A stretch of DNA of 64,000 nucleotides from contig NZ_CADESW010000005.1 of assembly GCF_902830275.1 (NCBI RefSeq), forward strand, positions 124,001 through 188,000, read 5' to 3'. This document shows, one piece after another, positions 26,061 through 36,727 of this stretch (position 1 is its first letter; the number at the start of each line of letters is the position of its first letter). A model generated the notes under the pieces. It had not been told where the DNA came from. It searched no databases and saw nothing but the letters and a program-made list of their open reading frames with translations. The stretch comes from Burkholderia stagnalis. GTDB lineage: Bacteria > Pseudomonadota > Gammaproteobacteria > Burkholderiales > Burkholderiaceae. The translations under genes were made by a program, and so were the position numbers.

Positions 26061-29000
26061 ATGAGATTCCGGAAAGTCCTCGTCGCGAACCGCGGCGAAA
26101 TCGCGTGCCGCGTGATCCGCACGCTGAAGCGGCTCGGCATCGCATCGGTCGCGATCTACTCGGAAGCCGACTGCGACGCGCGTCACGTGAGGCTGGCCGA
26201 CGAAGCGGTGTGCGTCGGCGCGGCGCCGGCGGCCGACAGCTACCTGAACGTCGCGGCGATTCTCGACGCGGCGCGCACCACGGGCGCGCAGGCCGTGCAT
26301 CCCGGCTACGGCTTCCTGTCGGAGAACGCCGATTTCGCCGATGCGTGCGCGGCGGCCGGCGTGCGCTTCATCGGGCCGCGCGCCGACCAGATGCGCGCGT
26401 TCGGCCTCAAGCACACCGCGCGCGCGCTGGCGCGCGAGCACGGTGTCGCGCTGCTGCCCGGCACGGGGTTGCTGGCCGGCGTCGCGACGGCGCTGGCCGA
26501 AGCGGACGCGATCGGCTATCCGGTGATGCTGAAAAGCACGGCGGGCGGCGGCGGCATCGGCATGTCGCTGTGCCGCGACGCCGCGCAGCTCGCGGCGGCG
26601 TTCGAGAGCGTCGTGCGGCTCGGCAGCGCGAACTTCGCGCATGCGGGCGTCTATCTGGAGAAGTTCGTCGAGCACGCGCGGCACATCGAGGTGCAGATCT
26701 TCGGCGACGGGCGCGGCGGCGTGATCGCGCTCGGCGAGCGCGACTGCTCGGTGCAGCGGCGCAACCAGAAGGTGATCGAGGAGACGCCCGCACCCGGCCT
26801 GAGCGACGCGGAGCGCGGCGCGCTGCACGCGAGCGCGGTGCGGCTCGCCAGCGCGGTCGACTACGCGTCGGCGGGCACCGTCGAATTCGTGTTCGATGCG
26901 CGCACGCGCCAGTTCCATTTCCTCGAAGTGAACACGCGGCTGCAGGTCGAGCATTGCGTGACCGAGGCAGTGACCGGCATCGATCTCGTCGAATGGATGA
27001 TCCTGCAGGCCGAGGGCGACCTGCCGCCGCTCGACACGCTGGCCGTCGCGCCGCGCGGCGCGAGCATCCAGGTGCGGCTCTACGCGGAAGATCCGCACAA
27101 GCAGTTCCAGCCGAGCGCGGGCGTGCTCACGCATGTCGCGTTTCCGGAGGCGGCGCGCGTCGATACGTGGGTCGACGCGGGCACCGAGGTCAGCGCGCAC
27201 TACGATCCGCTGCTCGCGAAGCTGATCGTGCGCGGCGACACGCGCGCGCACGCACTCGCGGCGCTGCGGGCGGCGCTCGACGCGACGGCGCTGTACGGAA
27301 TCGAGACCAATCTCGACTACCTGCGCGCGATCGCCGGCTCCGACACGTTCGCGCGCGGCGCGCAGACCACCGCGTTCCTGTCGCGCTTCGCGTTCGCGCC
27401 GCACACGATCGACGTGCTCGACGGCGGCGTGCAGACGACCGTCCAGCAGATGCCCGGCCGGGTCGGCTACTGGGATGTCGGCGTGCCGCCTTCGGGGCCG
27501 ATGGACGGTCGCTCGTTCGACCTCGCGAACGCGCTGCTCGGCAACCCGCCCGACGCGGCGGGCCTCGAGTTCACGATGGTCGGCGCGACGCTGCGCTTCA
27601 ACACGGAGACGCTGTTCGTGCTCGGCGGCGCGCCGCTCGCGGCGACGCTCGACGGCGCGCCGGCGCCGTTCTGGCAGGTGCTGCGCGCCGCGCCGGGCGC
27701 GCTGCTGAAGCTCGGCGGCGTGACCGGCGCGGGCGTGCGCGCGTGCCTCGCGGTGCAGGGCGGCCTGCAGGTGCCCGACTACCTGGGCAGCAAGGCGACC
27801 TTCACGCTCGGCCAGTTCGGCGGCCACGCGGGCCGCGCGCTGCGCAAGGGCGACGTGCTGCACCTGGGGCCGCACGCCGCGCGCGGCGACGCGGGCGCGA
27901 CGCTCGCCGAAGCGGACCGGCCCGTGCTGACGCACGCGTGGACGCTCGGCGTGCTCGACGGGCCGCACGGCGCGCCGGACTTCTTCACGCCGGACGACAT
28001 CGCGATGCTGTACGGCACGCGCTGGACCGTTCACTACAACTCGAGCCGCACCGGCGTGCGGCTGATCGGCCCGAAGCCGCAGTGGGCGCGCGCGGACGGC
28101 GGCGAGGCGGGCCTGCATCCGTCGAACATCCACGACAACGCATACGCGATCGGCGCGGTCGATTTCACCGGCGACATGCCGGTGATTCTCGGGCCTGACG
28201 GGCCGAGCCTCGGCGGCTTCGTGTGCCCGGTGACGGTCGTGCGCGACGAGCTGTGGAAGCTCGGGCAACTGCGGCCCGGCGATACCGTGCAGTTCGCGCG
28301 GGCCGAAGCCGCACGGCCGCAGGCGCTGACAGCGCCGGCCGCGCTGTCGGATACCGCCGCGCCGGACGCCTGCGTGCTGTACCGCGACCCGTCGGCCGGC
28401 AACGGCATCGGCGTCGTCTATCGGCGCTCGGGCGATCGCAACGTGCTGATCGAGTATGGCCCGCTCGTGCTCGACCTGAACCTGCGCTTTCGCGTGCATG
28501 CGCTGATGGGCTGGCTCGACGCGCACCGGCTGCCCGGCATGCTCGACCTCACGCCCGGCATTCGTTCGCTGCAGGTGCATTTCGACGCGCGGACGCTGCC
28601 CCTCGATACGCTGCTCGCGCATCTGCAGGCGGCCGAGCGCGAACTGCCCGACGTCGCCGACATGCGCGTGCCGAACCGCATCGTGCACCTGCCGCTGTCG
28701 TGGGACGACCCGTCCACGCGCATCGCGATCGAGCGCTACATGCAGTCGGTGCGGCCGGACGCGCCGTGGTGCCCGAGCAATATCGAGTTCATCCGCCGCA
28801 TCAACGGCCTCGCGAGCATCGACGACGTGAAGCGCATCGTGTTCGACGCACGCTATCTCGTGATGGGGCTCGGCGACGTCTATCTCGGCGCGCCGGTCGC
28901 GACGCCGATCGATCCGCGGCATCGGCTCGTGACGACCAAGTACAACCCCGCGCGCACGTGGACGCCGGAGAACGCGGTCGGCATCGGCGGCGCGTACCTG

Positions 29001-29651
29001 TGCGTGTACGGGATGGAAGGCCCCGGCGGCTACCAGTTCGTCGGCCGCACGGTGCAGATGTGGAACCGCCATCGCACGACGCGCGAGTTCGTGGCCGGCA
29101 AGCCTTGGCTGCTGCGCTTCTTCGACGAGATCCGCTTCTACGAAGTCAGCGAGGCCGAGCTGGCGACGCTGCGCGCGGATTTCATCGCGGGCCGCGCGCA
29201 GTTGAAGATCGAGGAGTCGGTGTTCGATCTCGGCGACTACAACCGCTTCCTGCGCGACGAAGCCGGATCGATCGCCGCGTTCAAGGCCGCGCAGCAGGCG
29301 GCGTTCGACGCCGAACGCGAGCGCTGGCGCGCGGCCGGGCATGCCGAGTACGTCGGCGATGCCGGTCACGACGCGGCGGGCGCGGTTGCGGCGGACGACG
29401 CGCTGACCGGCGCGCAGCGCGGGATTACCGCCGACGTGTCGGGCAGCGTGTGGCAGGTGCTGGTCGGCGAAGGCGCGAGGGTGAAGGAAGGGCAGGTGGT
29501 GGCGATTCTCGAATCGATGAAGATGGAGGTGTCCGTGGTGGCAATGGAAGACGGCGTGATCGAGACGATCGACTGCGCGCCCGGCACGGCGGTGGTCGCC
29601 GGCCAGCGGCTGATGGTGATGAAGGTGGGCGCTGCAGAGGAGGTCGCATGA
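26061..29651 (+). CDS. biotin-dependent urea/guanidine carboxylase
   Basis: A 1196-residue enzyme. Domain order: biotin carboxylase (1-450, [18 protein letters not shown] start, [12 protein letters not shown] loop, [14 protein letters not shown] catalytic region), carboxyltransferase halves of the KipI/KipA (AHS2/AHS1) type (about 460-1050, [15 protein letters not shown]), and a C-terminal biotin carrier with ESMKMEV. This is the urea amidolyase carboxylase half. Control by a guanidine-I riboswitch and the DUF1989 neighbours indicate that guanidine, not urea, is the true substrate. The start at 26061 has GGGAGG and opens at the conserved [12 protein letters not shown]. Confidence 0.94.
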   Translation: MRFRKVLVANRGEIACRVIRTLKRLGIASVAIYSEADCDARHVRLADEAVCVGAAPAADSYLNVAAILDAARTTGAQAVHPGYGFLSENADFADACAAAGVRFIGPRADQMRAFGLKHTARALAREHGVALLPGTGLLAGVATALAEADAIGYPVMLKSTAGGGGIGMSLCRDAAQLAAAFESVVRLGSANFAHAGVYLEKFVEHARHIEVQIFGDGRGGVIALGERDCSVQRRNQKVIEETPAPGLSDAERGALHASAVRLASAVDYASAGTVEFVFDARTRQFHFLEVNTRLQVEHCVTEAVTGIDLVEWMILQAEGDLPPLDTLAVAPRGASIQVRLYAEDPHKQFQPSAGVLTHVAFPEAARVDTWVDAGTEVSAHYDPLLAKLIVRGDTRAHALAALRAALDATALYGIETNLDYLRAIAGSDTFARGAQTTAFLSRFAFAPHTIDVLDGGVQTTVQQMPGRVGYWDVGVPPSGPMDGRSFDLANALLGNPPDAAGLEFTMVGATLRFNTETLFVLGGAPLAATLDGAPAPFWQVLRAAPGALLKLGGVTGAGVRACLAVQGGLQVPDYLGSKATFTLGQFGGHAGRALRKGDVLHLGPHAARGDAGATLAEADRPVLTHAWTLGVLDGPHGAPDFFTPDDIAMLYGTRWTVHYNSSRTGVRLIGPKPQWARADGGEAGLHPSNIHDNAYAIGAVDFTGDMPVILGPDGPSLGGFVCPVTVVRDELWKLGQLRPGDTVQFARAEAARPQALTAPAALSDTAAPDACVLYRDPSAGNGIGVVYRRSGDRNVLIEYGPLVLDLNLRFRVHALMGWLDAHRLPGMLDLTPGIRSLQVHFDARTLPLDTLLAHLQAAERELPDVADMRVPNRIVHLPLSWDDPSTRIAIERYMQSVRPDAPWCPSNIEFIRRINGLASIDDVKRIVFDARYLVMGLGDVYLGAPVATPIDPRHRLVTTKYNPARTWTPENAVGIGGAYLCVYGMEGPGGYQFVGRTVQMWNRHRTTREFVAGKPWLLRFFDEIRFYEVSEAELATLRADFIAGRAQLKIEESVFDLGDYNRFLRDEAGSIAAFKAAQQAAFDAERERWRAAGHAEYVGDAGHDAAGAVAADDALTGAQRGITADVSGSVWQVLVGEGARVKEGQVVAILESMKMEVSVVAMEDGVIETIDCAPGTAVVAGQRLMVMKVGAAEEVA

Positions 29652-31558
29652 GCAGGAACGATCCGCACGAGGTTCCGGACCTTCGCTCGATCGCCGCGCT
29701 GCGCGCGCACTACGCGAGCGGCGCGCTGACGCCGCACGCGCTCGTCGATGCGATCGCCGCGCGTTTCGCGCAAGGCGATCCGCATCACGCGTGGATCAGG
29801 CCGCTGACGCGCGACGAGATGCGCCGCCATGCCGACGCGCTCGCGGGGCGCGACGTCGCGGCGCTGCCGCTGTACGGCGTGCCGTTCGCGATCAAGGACA
29901 ACATCGATCTTGCCGGCATTCCGACGACGGCCGGCTGCCCCGCGTATGCCTATACGCCCGCGCGCAGTGCGCCGGTCGTCGAACGGCTGATCGCCGCGGG
30001 CGCGATCCCGATCGGCAAGACCAATCTCGACCAGTTCGCGACCGGCCTGTCCGGGCAGCGCTCGCCGTACGGCGCGTGCCGCAACGCGCTCGACCCACGC
30101 TATGCGTCGGGCGGGTCGAGCTCGGGATCGGCGGTGGCCGTCGCGCTCGGCCTCGCCGCGTTCGCGCTCGGCACCGACACGGCCGGTTCGGGCCGCGTGC
30201 CGGCCGCGTTCCACGGGCTCGTCGGGCTGAAGCCGACCAAGGGCGTGCTGAGCACGCTCGGCGTCGTGCCCGCGTGCCGGTCGCTCGATTGCGTGTCGGT
30301 GTTCGCGCATGCGCCGGCCGACGCGCAGGCCGTGTTCGACGCCGCGCGCGGCGTGACGGCGGGCGACCCGTACGGTCGCGAATGGCAGCCGCTGCGCGAT
30401 GCGCACGGCGGCGCGCATCACACGCGAGCGCTGAACCGCCTGCGCTTCGGCACGCCGCGCGCCGACCAGCTCGAATTCTTCGGCGATGCGTCGTATCGCG
30501 CGGCGTACGGCGCGGCGCTGGCGCGCCTGCGTGCGACCGGCGCGCATGTCGTCGAGATCGACTTCGCGCCGTTCGTCGCGACCGCGCGGCTGCTGTACGA
30601 AGGCCCGTGGGTGGCCGAGCGGTTCGCGGCGATCGGCGCGTTCATCGCGCAGCAGCCCGACGCGGTGCATCCGGTGATTCGCGAGATCGTCGGCGGCGCG
30701 TCGCGCTTCAGCGCCGCCGACGCGTTCGCCGCGTTCGACCGGCTCGCCGCGCTGCGCGTCGATGCCGCGCGCGCATGGGAAGGCCTCGACGCGATCGTGA
30801 TGCCGACCTCGCCGACGACCGCGACCGTCGACGCGCTGGAAGCCGACCCGATTCGCGTCAATGCGCGCTTCGGCTACTACACGAACTTCGTCAACCTGCT
30901 CGACCTGTCGGCGATCGCGGTGCCGGCGGGCACGTGCGCGACGGGGCCGCACGCGGGGCTGCCGTTCGGCATCACGTTCGTCGGCCGCGCGCATGACGAC
31001 GCGCTGCTGCTCGATCTTGCGCAGGCCTGGATCGACGCGCAGGCGGACGACGCTGCCGGAAGCGGGCGCGGGATGTTCGGCGCGCACGCCCCCGCAGTTG
31101 CGGACACGTCGTGCGTCGTGCGGATCGCGGTGGTCGGCGCGCACCTGCGCGGCGAACCGTTGAACTGGCAGCTGACGCAGCGCGGCGCGCGCTTCGTCGC
31201 CGCGACGACGACGGCCGCCGCGTACCGGCTCCATGCGTTGCCGGCGTCCGCGGCGGGCGGCGTCGCGAAACCCGGCCTCGTGCGGGTCGCGGAAGGCGGC
31301 GCGGCGATTGCCGTCGAGCTGTGGACGCTGCCGGTGGCCGCCTACGGCAGCTTCGTCGCCGGGATCGCCGCGCCGCTCGGCATCGGCACGCTGACGCTCG
31401 CGGACGGCACGCAGGTGCAGGGCTTCCTGTGCGAAAGCGCCGCGCTCGACGGCGCGGAGGACATCACGCGCTTCGGCGGCTGGCGCGCATACCGCGCGCA
31501 CGGCACGCATGCAACCCGACACGGAGATTCACATGTCAACGATACGCAACACGGCTGA
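29648..31558 (+). CDS. atzF: allophanate hydrolase
   Basis: A 636-residue enzyme overlapping the carboxylase stop (ATGA). Residues 1-450 form the amidase-signature domain, with catalytic Lys in FAIKDNID, the [10 protein letters not shown] serine loop and [12 protein letters not shown]. The C-terminal 170 residues match the allophanate hydrolase C-terminal domain ([14 protein letters not shown] start, ending [10 protein letters not shown]). It splits allophanate to ammonia and CO2, completing nitrogen release from guanidine. The 3' end runs 26 bases into the permease gene, so the last residues (beyond GTHATRHG) are coded in an overlap. Confidence 0.94.
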   Translation: MSRNDPHEVPDLRSIAALRAHYASGALTPHALVDAIAARFAQGDPHHAWIRPLTRDEMRRHADALAGRDVAALPLYGVPFAIKDNIDLAGIPTTAGCPAYAYTPARSAPVVERLIAAGAIPIGKTNLDQFATGLSGQRSPYGACRNALDPRYASGGSSSGSAVAVALGLAAFALGTDTAGSGRVPAAFHGLVGLKPTKGVLSTLGVVPACRSLDCVSVFAHAPADAQAVFDAARGVTAGDPYGREWQPLRDAHGGAHHTRALNRLRFGTPRADQLEFFGDASYRAAYGAALARLRATGAHVVEIDFAPFVATARLLYEGPWVAERFAAIGAFIAQQPDAVHPVIREIVGGASRFSAADAFAAFDRLAALRVDAARAWEGLDAIVMPTSPTTATVDALEADPIRVNARFGYYTNFVNLLDLSAIAVPAGTCATGPHAGLPFGITFVGRAHDDALLLDLAQAWIDAQADDAAGSGRGMFGAHAPAVADTSCVVRIAVVGAHLRGEPLNWQLTQRGARFVAATTTAAAYRLHALPASAAGGVAKPGLVRVAEGGAAIAVELWTLPVAAYGSFVAGIAAPLGIGTLTLADGTQVQGFLCESAALDGAEDITRFGGWRAYRAHGTHATRHGDSHVNDTQHG

Positions 31559-32507
31559 CTGGTTCGCGGTGCGCCGCGCGCTGTCGGCGCGCGGCAAATG
31601 GCTGCTCGGCATCGCGTCGTTCCTGCTGCCGCTCGGCGTCTGGTGCCTGATCAGCTACGCGCCGTTCGTCTGGCACCCGCAGGTGCGCATCACGCACCCC
31701 GGCAGCGTCGACTACTTCCAGGCCGGCATGCAGGTCGACCGGGACGTGTTCGCCGACGAGCTGGCCCATGCGCGCGACGCGCACACGGCCGTGCCGGAAG
31801 GCGTGCGCGCGAACCCCGTCTACCTGCCCGCGCCGCACCAGGTGCTGCGCGCGTTCTACACCGCGTTCACGACGCCGCCCGCGTCGCGCGACGGCGTCTG
31901 GCTGCACGAGAGCCTGTGGCACAGCATCCGGATCATCTTCTGGGGCTTCGTGATATCGTCCGCGATCGGCGTGCCGCTCGGCATCGTGTGCGGGACGTTC
32001 AGCGCGATCGCGCGGCTGCAGGAGCCGTTCTTCGAGTTCTTCCGCTATCTGCCGGCGCCCGCGTTCGGCGCGCTGATGGTTGCGATCCTCGGCATCTACG
32101 ACGCGCCGAAGATCGCGATCATCGTGATCGGCACGCTGTTCCAGCAGGTGCTGATCGTCGCGAACACGACGCGCAAGCTCGAATACGGGCTGTTCGAGGC
32201 GGCGATGACGCTCGGCACGAACCGCCTGAAGCTGGTCTCTCACGTCGTGATTCCGGGCGTGCTGCCCGACCTGTACCGCGACCAGCGGATCCTGCTCGGC
32301 TGGGCGTGGACCTACCTGATCGTCGCCGAGCTGGTCGGCACCAGTTCGGGCATCACGTGGTACATCAGCCAGCAGGCGCGCTACCAGCATTTCGACAACG
32401 TATACGCGGCGATCCTGATGATCGGCATCATCGGCCTCGGCACCGACGTCGTGCTCGCGCTGCTCGGCCGCAAGCTGTTCCCGTGGGACCGCGCGCTGAA
32501 AGCGTGA
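31533..32507 (+). CDS. ABC transporter permease (nitrate/taurine type), probable guanidine importer
   Basis: A 324-residue inner-membrane permease of the SsuC/TauC group. The first membrane segment is followed by an unusually long periplasmic stretch of about 65 residues. Later hydrophobic segments surround GYGLFEAAMTLGTNRLKL, reading EYGLFEAAMTLGTNRLK, and VIPGVLPDL, the EAA loop. The start is the ATG at 31533 (GGAG seven bases before), inside the end of the allophanate hydrolase gene. It should pair with the ATPase at 32550 and the binding protein at 22564. Confidence 0.9.
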   Translation: MSTIRNTADWFAVRRALSARGKWLLGIASFLLPLGVWCLISYAPFVWHPQVRITHPGSVDYFQAGMQVDRDVFADELAHARDAHTAVPEGVRANPVYLPAPHQVLRAFYTAFTTPPASRDGVWLHESLWHSIRIIFWGFVISSAIGVPLGIVCGTFSAIARLQEPFFEFFRYLPAPAFGALMVAILGIYDAPKIAIIVIGTLFQQVLIVANTTRKLEYGLFEAAMTLGTNRLKLVSHVVIPGVLPDLYRDQRILLGWAWTYLIVAELVGTSSGITWYISQQARYQHFDNVYAAILMIGIIGLGTDVVLALLGRKLFPWDRALKA

Positions 32508-32549
32508 CGGCCCGACACGACTCACCGAACGATTTCCGACGAGGCGATC

Positions 32550-33467
32550 ATGCTGAATCCCCAGGCCATTCCCGACTACCTGACCCAGTCCGACGCGGTG
32601 CGCGAACGTTTCGAACGCCTGAAGGCGCGCGACGTAATCCTCGACGTGCGGCACGTCGGCAAGCGCTTTCGCACGCCGCAGGGCGACACCGTCGCGCTGC
32701 ACGACATCAGCTTCACGACGCACCGGCGCGAGTTCGTCTGCGTGATCGGCCCGTCCGGCTGCGGCAAGTCCACGCTGATCCGCATCCTGGCCGGGCTCGA
32801 GGCGCAGACGAGCGGCGACGTGCTGCTCGACGGCAAGCCCGTGCGGGGGCCGGGCGCCGATCGCGGGATGGTGTTCCAGGGCTACACGCTGTTTCCGTGG
32901 CTGACCGTGAAGAAGAACGTGATGTTCGGACTGCGGATGAACGGCAGCAGCAGCGGCCAGGCGGAGCGCGAGGCGCTGCAGTGGCTCGAGCTCGTCGGGC
33001 TCGCGCGCTTTGCCGAGGTGTATCCCCATCAGCTTTCCGGCGGGATGAAGCAGCGCGTCGCGATTGCGCGCGCGCTCGCGAACCGGCCGCGCATCCTGCT
33101 GATGGACGAGCCGTTCGGCGCGCTCGACGCGCAGACCCGCGCGAAGATGCAGGCGCACCTGCTCGACATCTGGCGCAACATCGACGTCACGATCCTGTTC
33201 ATCACGCACGATCTCGACGAGGCGATCCTGCTCGCGGACCGCATTCTCGTGCTGAAGGCGCATCCCGGCGAAGTGCAGGAACTGATCGAGGTGCCGGTGC
33301 CGCGGCCGCGCGGCTATGCGCAGGTCAATACGCCCGAGTTCGTCGCGACGAAGGCGCGGCTGGAGGCGCTCATCCATCCGCAGGGGGCGGGGGAGGACCC
33401 GGCGGCCGGCGAACCCGTGCGGCCGCACATGATCCGGATGACCGACGTGACCGATAACGTCGAGTGA
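32550..33467 (+). CDS. ABC transporter ATP-binding protein (nitrate/taurine type)
   Basis: A 305-residue ATPase with Walker [11 protein letters not shown]-loop [10 protein letters not shown], signature LSGGMKQR, Walker [13 protein letters not shown] and switch FITHDLDEA. It belongs to the SsuB/TauB group. A leader of about 35 residues precedes the fold and a tail of 30 follows it, both longer than usual. It is the last gene of the guanidine operon, 42 bases after the permease. Confidence 0.92.
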   Translation: MLNPQAIPDYLTQSDAVRERFERLKARDVILDVRHVGKRFRTPQGDTVALHDISFTTHRREFVCVIGPSGCGKSTLIRILAGLEAQTSGDVLLDGKPVRGPGADRGMVFQGYTLFPWLTVKKNVMFGLRMNGSSSGQAEREALQWLELVGLARFAEVYPHQLSGGMKQRVAIARALANRPRILLMDEPFGALDAQTRAKMQAHLLDIWRNIDVTILFITHDLDEAILLADRILVLKAHPGEVQELIEVPVPRPRGYAQVNTPEFVATKARLEALIHPQGAGEDPAAGEPVRPHMIRMTDVTDNVE

Positions 33468-33573
33468 AAGGCGGCCTCGCGCGTTTCGGAAATCGAATGT
33501 TTGAGGCCAAGATCGGTTCATCAAGATAATGAAAGTTATCTTAACGTCCGCATCCTTATGTCACAATGGCGCG

Positions 33574-35277
33574 ATGAACCGGCCCCCGATCCTCCCCCGT
33601 CCGACCGAATCCGCCCCCGCCGACTTCCCCGATGCCGACGAACTTGCCGCGTTGCGCGCATGGTATGCGGGCATGGCCGTGCGCCAGGCGGTCGAACGCT
33701 ATCTGCCGGACCGCCTCGGCGACGGGCGCTCCGCGCGCGGCGTGCTCGGCGGCATTCGCCGGCGCCTCGTCCGCGCGGCCCGGCTGGCCCGCCGCCCCGA
33801 TCTCGAGCAGGTGCTGACGCATGCCGACGGTGAGCGTTTACGGGAAGCGAAAGCGGTCGGCGAAGCGGTCGAGATCCTGCGCCATGCGCGCGCGCCGGCG
33901 CCGCACATCGGCGACGACATCGACGGCTGGCTGCCGGCGCGCGCAGTCGCCACGCTGCGCGCGTTCGGCATCGCGACGCTGGCCGATCTCACCGTGCGGA
34001 TTCCGCGCCGGCGCCAGTGGTGGAAGGCGATTCCCGGGCTCGGCGCGGCCAGCGCGCGCCGCATCGAGGCGTTTTTCGCCGCGCATCCCGAACTGACGGC
34101 GCGCGCGCGGGCGCTCGTCGCGGCGTCGCCGCACAGCGGCATCGTGCCGTGGGAGCAGTTGCGGCTGCCGCACGAGGTCGACGGCTCGGCCGGGACGTTC
34201 CGCGCGCCGCGCGCCACCTGCACGCTCGACGCGGACAACGATTACCACGCGGTGCAGGCGTGGCTGTCGCTGCACGAATCGGCCGCGACCCGGCGCGCGT
34301 ACCGGAAGGAGGCCGAGCGGCTGATCCTGTGGGCGATCGTCGAACGCGGGCGGGCGCTGTCGTCGCTCACGACCGAGGACGCGGTCGCGTACCGCGCCTT
34401 CCTGCGCCGCCCGACGCCGCGCGAGCGCTGGGTCGGGCCGGTCCGGCCGCGCAGCGCGGCCGACTGGCGTCCGTTCTCCGGCGGGCTGTCGGCGCGCTCG
34501 GCGGCGTACACGCTGTCCGTGCTGGGCGCGCTGTTCCGCTGGCTGATCGAGCAGCGCTACCTGCTCGCGAATCCGTTCTCGGGCGTGAAGGTGCGCGACA
34601 CGCGCCGCTCGATCGTGCTCGACACGTCGCACGCGTTCACCGAAGGGGAGTGGCTGCTGGTCCGCACCATTGCCGACGGGCTCGAATGGTCGTACGGCTG
34701 GGACGCGCCGGCCGCGCAGCGGCTGCGTTTCATCCTCGACTTCGGCTACGCGACGGGCCTGCGCGCGAGCGAACTGGTCGGCGCGACGCTCGGCGACATC
34801 GAAACCGACGCGCACGGCGATCCGTGGATCAAGGTGATCGGCAAGGGGCGCAAGGCGGCGCGGGTCGCGTTGCCGCCGCTCGCCCGCGCGGCACTCGATC
34901 GTCACCTGGTCGCGCGCCGCCTGCCGGTCACGCCGAGCCGCTGGCGGCCCGATACGCCGTTGATCCCGAGCCTCGCCGAAGACGGCGGCGCGGCGATCAC
35001 CAGCGTGCGGCTCTGGAAAGTGCTGCAGCGCTTCTTCGCGCAGACGGCCGGCATCGTCGACGCGGACAACCCGGCGCTCGCCGCGAAGCTGCGGCAGGCG
35101 AGCCCGCACTGGATGCGCCACACGCATGCGACTCACGCGCTCGCGCGCGGCGCGGAGCTGACCACCGTGCGGGACAATCTCCGTCACGCGTCGATCTCGA
35201 CGACGTCGATCTACCTGCACGGCGACGACGTGAAGCGCGCGCGCCAGTTGTCCGACGCGTTTTCGGCAGACAAGTGA
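33574..35277 (+). CDS. site-specific tyrosine recombinase (phage integrase family) with N-terminal extension
   Basis: A 567-residue protein. The catalytic domain at about 370-560 has Arg in ATGLRASELVG, Lys in GKGRKAARV, His-x-x-Arg in HWMRHTHATH, and the final LRHASISTTSIYLH with the nucleophile Tyr. A SAM-like core-binding domain precedes it (ESAATRRAYRKEAERL). The first 200 residues include a helix-hairpin-helix-like IPGLGAASARRIEAFF, unusual for XerCD, and hint at a specialised subfamily. No attachment sites, excision gene or phage genes are adjacent. Confidence 0.9.
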   Translation: MNRPPILPRPTESAPADFPDADELAALRAWYAGMAVRQAVERYLPDRLGDGRSARGVLGGIRRRLVRAARLARRPDLEQVLTHADGERLREAKAVGEAVEILRHARAPAPHIGDDIDGWLPARAVATLRAFGIATLADLTVRIPRRRQWWKAIPGLGAASARRIEAFFAAHPELTARARALVAASPHSGIVPWEQLRLPHEVDGSAGTFRAPRATCTLDADNDYHAVQAWLSLHESAATRRAYRKEAERLILWAIVERGRALSSLTTEDAVAYRAFLRRPTPRERWVGPVRPRSAADWRPFSGGLSARSAAYTLSVLGALFRWLIEQRYLLANPFSGVKVRDTRRSIVLDTSHAFTEGEWLLVRTIADGLEWSYGWDAPAAQRLRFILDFGYATGLRASELVGATLGDIETDAHGDPWIKVIGKGRKAARVALPPLARAALDRHLVARRLPVTPSRWRPDTPLIPSLAEDGGAAITSVRLWKVLQRFFAQTAGIVDADNPALAAKLRQASPHWMRHTHATHALARGAELTTVRDNLRHASISTTSIYLHGDDVKRARQLSDAFSADK

Positions 35278-35366
35278 ACAATCGGCGCCGGCCGCCGCTT
35301 GCGTTCGCCGGTTCGATCGCCTACCGTCGTCACTCATGCGGCCGGGCCGCCTTTCCAGGAAGATTC

Positions 35367-35708
35367 ATGGCATCCAGTCAAAGCACGGTGGATTTCATCG
35401 TCGAGCAGATGGCCGCGGCCGGCGCCATCTCGGCGAAGAAGATGTTCGGCGAATTCGGCGTCTACTGCGACGACAAGATCGTCGCGCTCGTGTGCGACGA
35501 CCGCCTGTTCGTCAAGCCGACGCCCGACGGCAAGGCGTTTCTCGGCACGTTCGACGAAGACAGCCCGTATCCGGGCGCGAAGCCCTATCTCGTGATCCCG
35601 GGCGAACGGTGGGACGATCATGCATGGCTGTCCCGGCTGATCGCGATCACGGCCGCGCAATTGCCGCCGCCGAAGCCGCGCAGCCGCACGCGCAAAGGCG
35701 TAAGCTGA
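35367..35708 (+). CDS. TfoX/Sxy N-terminal domain protein
   Basis: A 113-residue protein with AGGAAG before the ATG. It matches the TfoX-N domain: VDFIVEQMAAAGAISAKKMFGEFGVYCDD, read here as VDFIVEQM and KKMFGEFGVYCDDKIVAL, then DRLFVKPTPDG. The C-terminal domain of full-length competence regulators is absent; it ends in a basic KPRSRTRKG tail. Stand-alone TfoX-N proteins are common and of unclear function, so a competence role should not be assumed. Confidence 0.88.
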   Translation: MASSQSTVDFIVEQMAAAGAISAKKMFGEFGVYCDDKIVALVCDDRLFVKPTPDGKAFLGTFDEDSPYPGAKPYLVIPGERWDDHAWLSRLIAITAAQLPPPKPRSRTRKGVS

Positions 35709-35752
35709 ACGGCATGCGCACGCAACGTGCGCCGATTGCCGGAGCAATGCGA

Positions 35753-36664
35753 ATGTCGACCCCTGTAACACCCTGCGCGAACCGGCCATTCCGGCCGGTG
35801 TGGCGCGTCGCCCTCGCGGCATGCGGCCTGTGCTGGAGCGTACTGTCGTTCGGTGCGGACCCAGCCGCCACGTTGCGCAACCGATACGGCGACCTGTCCG
35901 AACAACTGAAGCGCAACCCGTTCAACCGCCCGCTGTACCTCGAATCGTCGGAAGCGAACGCCACCCTCAAGGGCGACATCTACGCGGTGGTGGATTACCC
36001 GTACACGGTGGTCAACGGCAAGCTCAACGACCCCGCGCAGGGCCCCGCGAACTGGTGCGCGGTGCTGATCCTGCATCTGAACGTCAAGTACTGCCGCGCG
36101 TCGGCCGCCGGCGACGACGCCGTGCTCGACGTCAACATCGGCAGGAAGGTCGAGCAGAAGCTGAGCGATACCTATCGCGTCGCGTTCCGCTACCGCACGC
36201 AGCCGGCCACGCCGGGCTACTTCCAGGTCGGCCTCAATGCGGACAGCGGGCCGATGAGCACGAAGGACTACCGCATCTCGCTGGAGGCGGTGCCGCTCGG
36301 CGACACGCGCACGTTCCTGCACCTGACCTACTCGTATGGCTTCGGCACGCTCGGGCGCGTCGCGATGAAGACCTATCTGGCCACGGTCGGCCGCGACAAG
36401 GTCGGCTTCACGACGGTCGGCGCGCCCGCCGGTACGCCGCCCGACTATATCGGCGGCGTGCGCGGGCTGCTGGAGCGCAACACGATGCGCTACTACCTCG
36501 CGATCGATGCGTACCTCGGCACGCTCGACAAGCCGCTCGACCAGCGCCTCGCCCGCTGGTTCGACGCGACCGAGCAGTACGCGCGGCAGCTCCACGAAAT
36601 GGACCGGCAGGACTATCTGCAGATGAAGGCGAAGGAGGTCCAGCGCCAGCAGGCCGCGCGGTAG
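35753..36664 (+). CDS. exported protein of unknown function
   Basis: A 303-residue protein. GGAG lies eight bases before the ATG at 35753; in-frame ATGs at 35714 and 35747 are less well placed. A signal peptide runs to about residue 37 (VALAACGLCWSVLSFGAD). The rest shows NPFNRPLYLES, GDIYAVVDYPYTVV, ILHLNVKYC and TYSYGFGTLGRVAMKTYLATVGRDK, read in parts, and a helical tail (DRQDYLQMKAKEVQRQ). The middle resembles START/SRPBCC-like ligand-binding folds in layout (weak inference). I do not recognise a named family. Confidence 0.8.
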   Translation: MSTPVTPCANRPFRPVWRVALAACGLCWSVLSFGADPAATLRNRYGDLSEQLKRNPFNRPLYLESSEANATLKGDIYAVVDYPYTVVNGKLNDPAQGPANWCAVLILHLNVKYCRASAAGDDAVLDVNIGRKVEQKLSDTYRVAFRYRTQPATPGYFQVGLNADSGPMSTKDYRISLEAVPLGDTRTFLHLTYSYGFGTLGRVAMKTYLATVGRDKVGFTTVGAPAGTPPDYIGGVRGLLERNTMRYYLAIDAYLGTLDKPLDQRLARWFDATEQYARQLHEMDRQDYLQMKAKEVQRQQAAR

Positions 36665-36679
36665 CCAGCCCCGATGCGC

Positions 36680-36705
36680 GCACGCCCGCGTGCAAGCGGG
36701 CGTGC
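36680..36705. terminator. terminator-like hairpin between convergent genes
   Basis: GCACGCCCGC, loop GTGCAA, GCGGGCGTGC makes a perfect ten-pair stem. It sits between the exported-protein gene (plus, ends 36664) and the Agd3-like gene (minus, ends 36728), serving both. Confidence 0.7.
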
Positions 36706-36727
36706 GTGCTTCCACCGGATCGACAGG

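Noticed and set aside
25926..29369. Very long open frame (over 1100 codons) on the minus strand
   Set aside because: It is antisense to the urea/guanidine carboxylase, which has clear domains and motifs. The antisense product is Arg/Ala/His-rich low-complexity sequence, typical of high-GC shadow frames.
33574..35277. Genomic island insertion marked by the recombinase
   Set aside because: No tRNA, direct repeats or phage/transfer genes were found around it, and the flanking base composition does not change clearly.
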